Shown here in pieces: positions 13,436-15,442 of a stretch of 15,442 bases of DNA. The first letter of the stretch is position 1, and each line of letters opens with the position of its first letter. Both the position numbers and the translations under genes were made by a program. Below the pieces are notes generated by a model, which saw only the letters and a program-made list of their open reading frames with translations, was not told where the DNA came from and ran no database searches. Source of the DNA: Bdellovibrionales bacterium (lineage in GTDB: Bacteria > Bdellovibrionota > Bdellovibrionia > Bdellovibrionales > UBA1609); assembly GCA_020435185.1 (NCBI GenBank), contig JAGRAA010000025.1:1-15442 (forward strand), in the 5' to 3' direction.

Positions 13436-13670
13436 AGGACTATTTCTGTTTTTGATTTCTTTATATAGATCTATTTTTTCACTATTTTTTGGTGGAAGTT
13501 GTCGTTTTACGCCGAGCTGTTCGGAATATGCCGAGCAATGCTTTCATTGTTTGCCTACTCAAAGAGCTTTTTATTTAACAATTAGACGGATACTTAAATG
13601 TCACCCCTTTGGAAGTTTTGGCTTTGACCCGGTTCCATGTAATGAAGGTAAAAATACGAGGAATTCATGA
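13368..13670 (+). CDS. yidD: Membrane protein insertion efficiency factor YidD
   Basis: YidD is a small inner-membrane-associated protein that aids YidC-dependent insertion. The 100-residue product has the family core: an amphipathic/hydrophobic N-terminal helix (about 21-42), CRFTPSCSEYA (45-55) and KCHPFGSFGFDPVP (77-90), with Cys45, Cys51 and Cys78 at the usual places. The ATG start gives an N-terminus about 20 residues longer than E. coli YidD and overlaps rnpA by 68 nt. No other ATG occurs before the conserved core, although a TTG at 13386 is possible and the ribosome site is weak. The last codons overlap the yidC start by 4 nt, so the two are probably translated together. Confidence 0.93.
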   Translation: MSFKVRLKNHIERSNFEKKSLLKGLFLFLISLYRSIFSLFFGGSCRFTPSCSEYAEQCFHCLPTQRAFYLTIRRILKCHPFGSFGFDPVPCNEGKNTRNS

Positions 13671-15304
13671 GTAATAATCAAAATCAATCTTTTCTAGATC
13701 CGAAAACAATTTCTGCGATTATTTTATCTGCATTAGTGTTTTTAGGTTGGAATGCCTGGATGAGAACAAAATATCCTCATCTTACAAACGATGTAAAAAA
13801 AGCAGCAAGCGTAGAGATGCCAAAACAAAATGTAGAGTCTGAAGAGTCACAAGTCTCTCTTCCACAAGAAACAGCATCGACCATTGCTAAGTCTGGCGAT
13901 GTAGAAATTGGCATGAATGAAACTGTTGTTAACGAAGAGTTTTTGCATTTTGAAGACCAAAGAATTTCTTTTGATATTTCTTCTAAAGGAATGGGTTTAA
14001 AAAATATTCAATTAAAGAAATATAAAGATAGAGAGATGAATACGCTTCATGCGGGTTCAAATGAAGGAACTTTACCCTTTTCGACAAATATTATGGGTCG
14101 CTCTTCAGCTTTAAATTTTGTTCTCTCGAAAAAAGGAGATCGTCTTTTTGAGGGAGTATCAGAAGTGAATGGGATGAGAGTGATAAAAATAATGGAAATT
14201 AAAGAAGACTCTTATTCTATCGATACTGTTTTAAAAGTTGATGGTCACTTAGAAAATTTAGTTGGTGTCACAACAGAGCTTACTGAAAAAATTCATCCAA
14301 AAAAATCAGGCGGTATGCTATCGGCAGACAGATTTAATATACAAGAGTTTTTTGTGGACTATGGAACCGATAAAGACGAGAGAAAACATATCGTCCATGA
14401 TGAAGCGAATAACCTACCTTATAGCAATGTCAATATTGCAGCAATAGGATCTCAATATTTTACAATGGCACTGGTTAACAAATCAGATGTGATGCCAAAG
14501 GCTGATGCAGTAACAAAAGCAGATTCGGAAGTGGCTTCGTTAAAGCTTTATTTTAATATGTTAAATAAAAGTGATGTGTTTAACATTCATTATGGAAGCT
14601 ATATCGGACCTAAATCTTTAAATATTTTAGAGGCCAGTAATGAAAATCTTGTGAAAATAATAGACTATGGTTTTTTTGGATCTATAGCTAGAATTTTACA
14701 ACGAGTTTTAGAGTTTTTTCATAATTATACAGGTAATTGGGGAGCGGCAATCATACTTCTCACGTTATTGGTTAGATTTTTAGTATTACCTACGGCTTTA
14801 AGTTCATATAAATCAATGAAGAATATGTCTAAGATAAATCCTCTTTTAAAAGATATAAAGGAAAGACATAAAGATGATCCAAATGCTAGAAATCAAGCGA
14901 TGATGCAGCTTTATAAAGATCATAAGATAAACCCTGTAGGAGGGTGTCTTCCGACGCTTCTACAATTACCCGTCTTTTTTGCACTTTACCAAGTTTTAGG
15001 ACAAAGTATTGATTTGTATCAGACACCTTTTATTTTTTGGATTCATGATTTAAGTGCAAAGGACCCCTATTATGTTTTACCGGTATTGATGGGGATTACA
15101 ATGTTGGTTCAGACAAAGATTTCGCCATCAACAATGGATCCGGCTCAGGCAAAAATTATGATGATTATGCCAGTTGTGTTTGCTTTTATGATGGCAAATC
15201 TGCCTAGTGGGCTGACTTTATATATTTTTATAAGTGGTTTGTTTGGAATATTTCAACAACTATATTTTACGAGAGATAGAGAGGCAAAAGTAGTCAAAGC
15301 TTGA
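13667..15304 (+). CDS. yidC: Membrane protein insertase YidC
   Basis: YidC inserts membrane proteins alone or with SecYEG; in other bacteria its clients include ATP synthase subunit c. The 545-residue product is the Gram-negative form (E. coli 548): an N-terminal membrane anchor (14-32), a large periplasmic beta domain (about 80-325) after an acidic linker, then five membrane helices. The conserved cytoplasm-facing Arg is R370 in LLVRFLVLP, followed by the coiled cytoplasmic hairpin (380-420), NPVGGCLPTLLQLPVFFALYQV beginning at 422 and NLPSGLTLYIF (511-521). The tail is short and basic. The ATG is preceded by GAGG 5 nt upstream. Confidence 0.98.
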   Translation: MSNNQNQSFLDPKTISAIILSALVFLGWNAWMRTKYPHLTNDVKKAASVEMPKQNVESEESQVSLPQETASTIAKSGDVEIGMNETVVNEEFLHFEDQRISFDISSKGMGLKNIQLKKYKDREMNTLHAGSNEGTLPFSTNIMGRSSALNFVLSKKGDRLFEGVSEVNGMRVIKIMEIKEDSYSIDTVLKVDGHLENLVGVTTELTEKIHPKKSGGMLSADRFNIQEFFVDYGTDKDERKHIVHDEANNLPYSNVNIAAIGSQYFTMALVNKSDVMPKADAVTKADSEVASLKLYFNMLNKSDVFNIHYGSYIGPKSLNILEASNENLVKIIDYGFFGSIARILQRVLEFFHNYTGNWGAAIILLTLLVRFLVLPTALSSYKSMKNMSKINPLLKDIKERHKDDPNARNQAMMQLYKDHKINPVGGCLPTLLQLPVFFALYQVLGQSIDLYQTPFIFWIHDLSAKDPYYVLPVLMGITMLVQTKISPSTMDPAQAKIMMIMPVVFAFMMANLPSGLTLYIFISGLFGIFQQLYFTRDREAKVVKA

Positions 15305-15332
15305 TTAATACGTGCCATAGAAAGGAAAAAAG

Positions 15333-15442
15333 ATGACAGGTTTTTTAGGAAAAATTTTCGGGAAAAAAGAGACTATTAATTTAGATGATATTGTAGAAGA
15401 CAGCATTATTGGAATAATAGAAAAAGGTAAATTTAATTTATC
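15333..15442 (+). CDS. Partial protein at the usual jag position
   Basis: An open frame of 36 codons begins at ATG 15333 and runs off the right edge: MTGFLGKIFGKKE, then an acidic-hydrophobic segment NLDDIVEDSIIGIIEKG. AAGGA lies 6 nt upstream and the gap to yidC is 28 bp, with no terminator, so it is cotranscribed. In many bacteria the next gene is jag (khpB, an RNA-binding KH/R3H protein), and I recall the same in Bdellovibrio. The visible residues do not include any KH or R3H motif, so this identity rests on position only. Confidence 0.6.
   Translation, partial: MTGFLGKIFGKKETINLDDIVEDSIIGIIEKGKFNL

Noticed and set aside
1..15442. CRISPR array, insertion sequence, prophage, tRNA or rRNA genes
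   Set aside because: No regularly spaced repeats, transposase, inverted repeats with target duplication, or tRNA/rRNA-like sequences were seen; the window is continuous core genome.

Overview
The window is the replication-origin region of a low-GC (mid-30s % by eye) Gram-negative bacterium. The leftward gene order rpmH<>dnaA-dnaN-recF-gyrB-gyrA-(TPR lipoprotein)-atpZ-atpI-atpB-atpE, with rpmH-rnpA-yidD-yidC running the other way, resembles my recollection of Bdellovibrio chromosomes. I therefore favour a member of the Bdellovibrionota. This is inference from synteny and protein character (long proteobacterial-type GyrB, YidC with a large periplasmic domain, a lipoprotein, a and c subunits of FoF1 split from the rest), not a database match.

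Layout, left to right. Positions 1-1155 (minus) hold the first 385 residues of a protein that runs off the left edge: a degenerate response-regulator receiver domain followed by a long Ser/Asp/Asn/Lys-rich, probably disordered tail. It has its own near-consensus promoter (1245-1273). A strong intrinsic terminator (1343-1370) ends the minus-strand operon that comes from the right. That operon reads, in transcription order, dnaN, recF, gyrB, gyrA, a TPR lipoprotein, atpZ, atpI, atpB and atpE, with gaps of 1-67 bp or short overlaps throughout. The 243-bp gap between dnaA and dnaN (11042-11284) has the hallmarks of oriC: two perfect DnaA boxes, several near-perfect ones, AT-rich DNA, and a TAG-repeat block next to a G run that matches the orientation of a DnaA-trio basal unwinding element. 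dnaA (minus) follows. A 227-bp divergent region separates it from the plus-strand cluster rpmH, rnpA, yidD, yidC and the beginning of one more gene that sits where jag is usually found.

Functionally the window joins replication initiation (DnaA, oriC), elongation (beta clamp), gap repair (RecF) and supercoiling (GyrA/GyrB) with the membrane sector of ATP synthase (a and c subunits and the assembly factors AtpZ/AtpI). On the other side lie ribosome and tRNA processing proteins (L34, RnpA) and the membrane-protein insertion machinery (YidD, YidC), which also inserts Fo subunits in other bacteria. Most of this is ordinary core genome. The points worth a second look are the degenerate receiver protein, the c subunit with a cleavable-looking signal peptide and a complete Q/ES/Y ion-ligand set, the DnaA-trio-like element, the structured leader of rpmH, and the high share of GTG/TTG start codons. 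I see no convincing undescribed multi-gene system.
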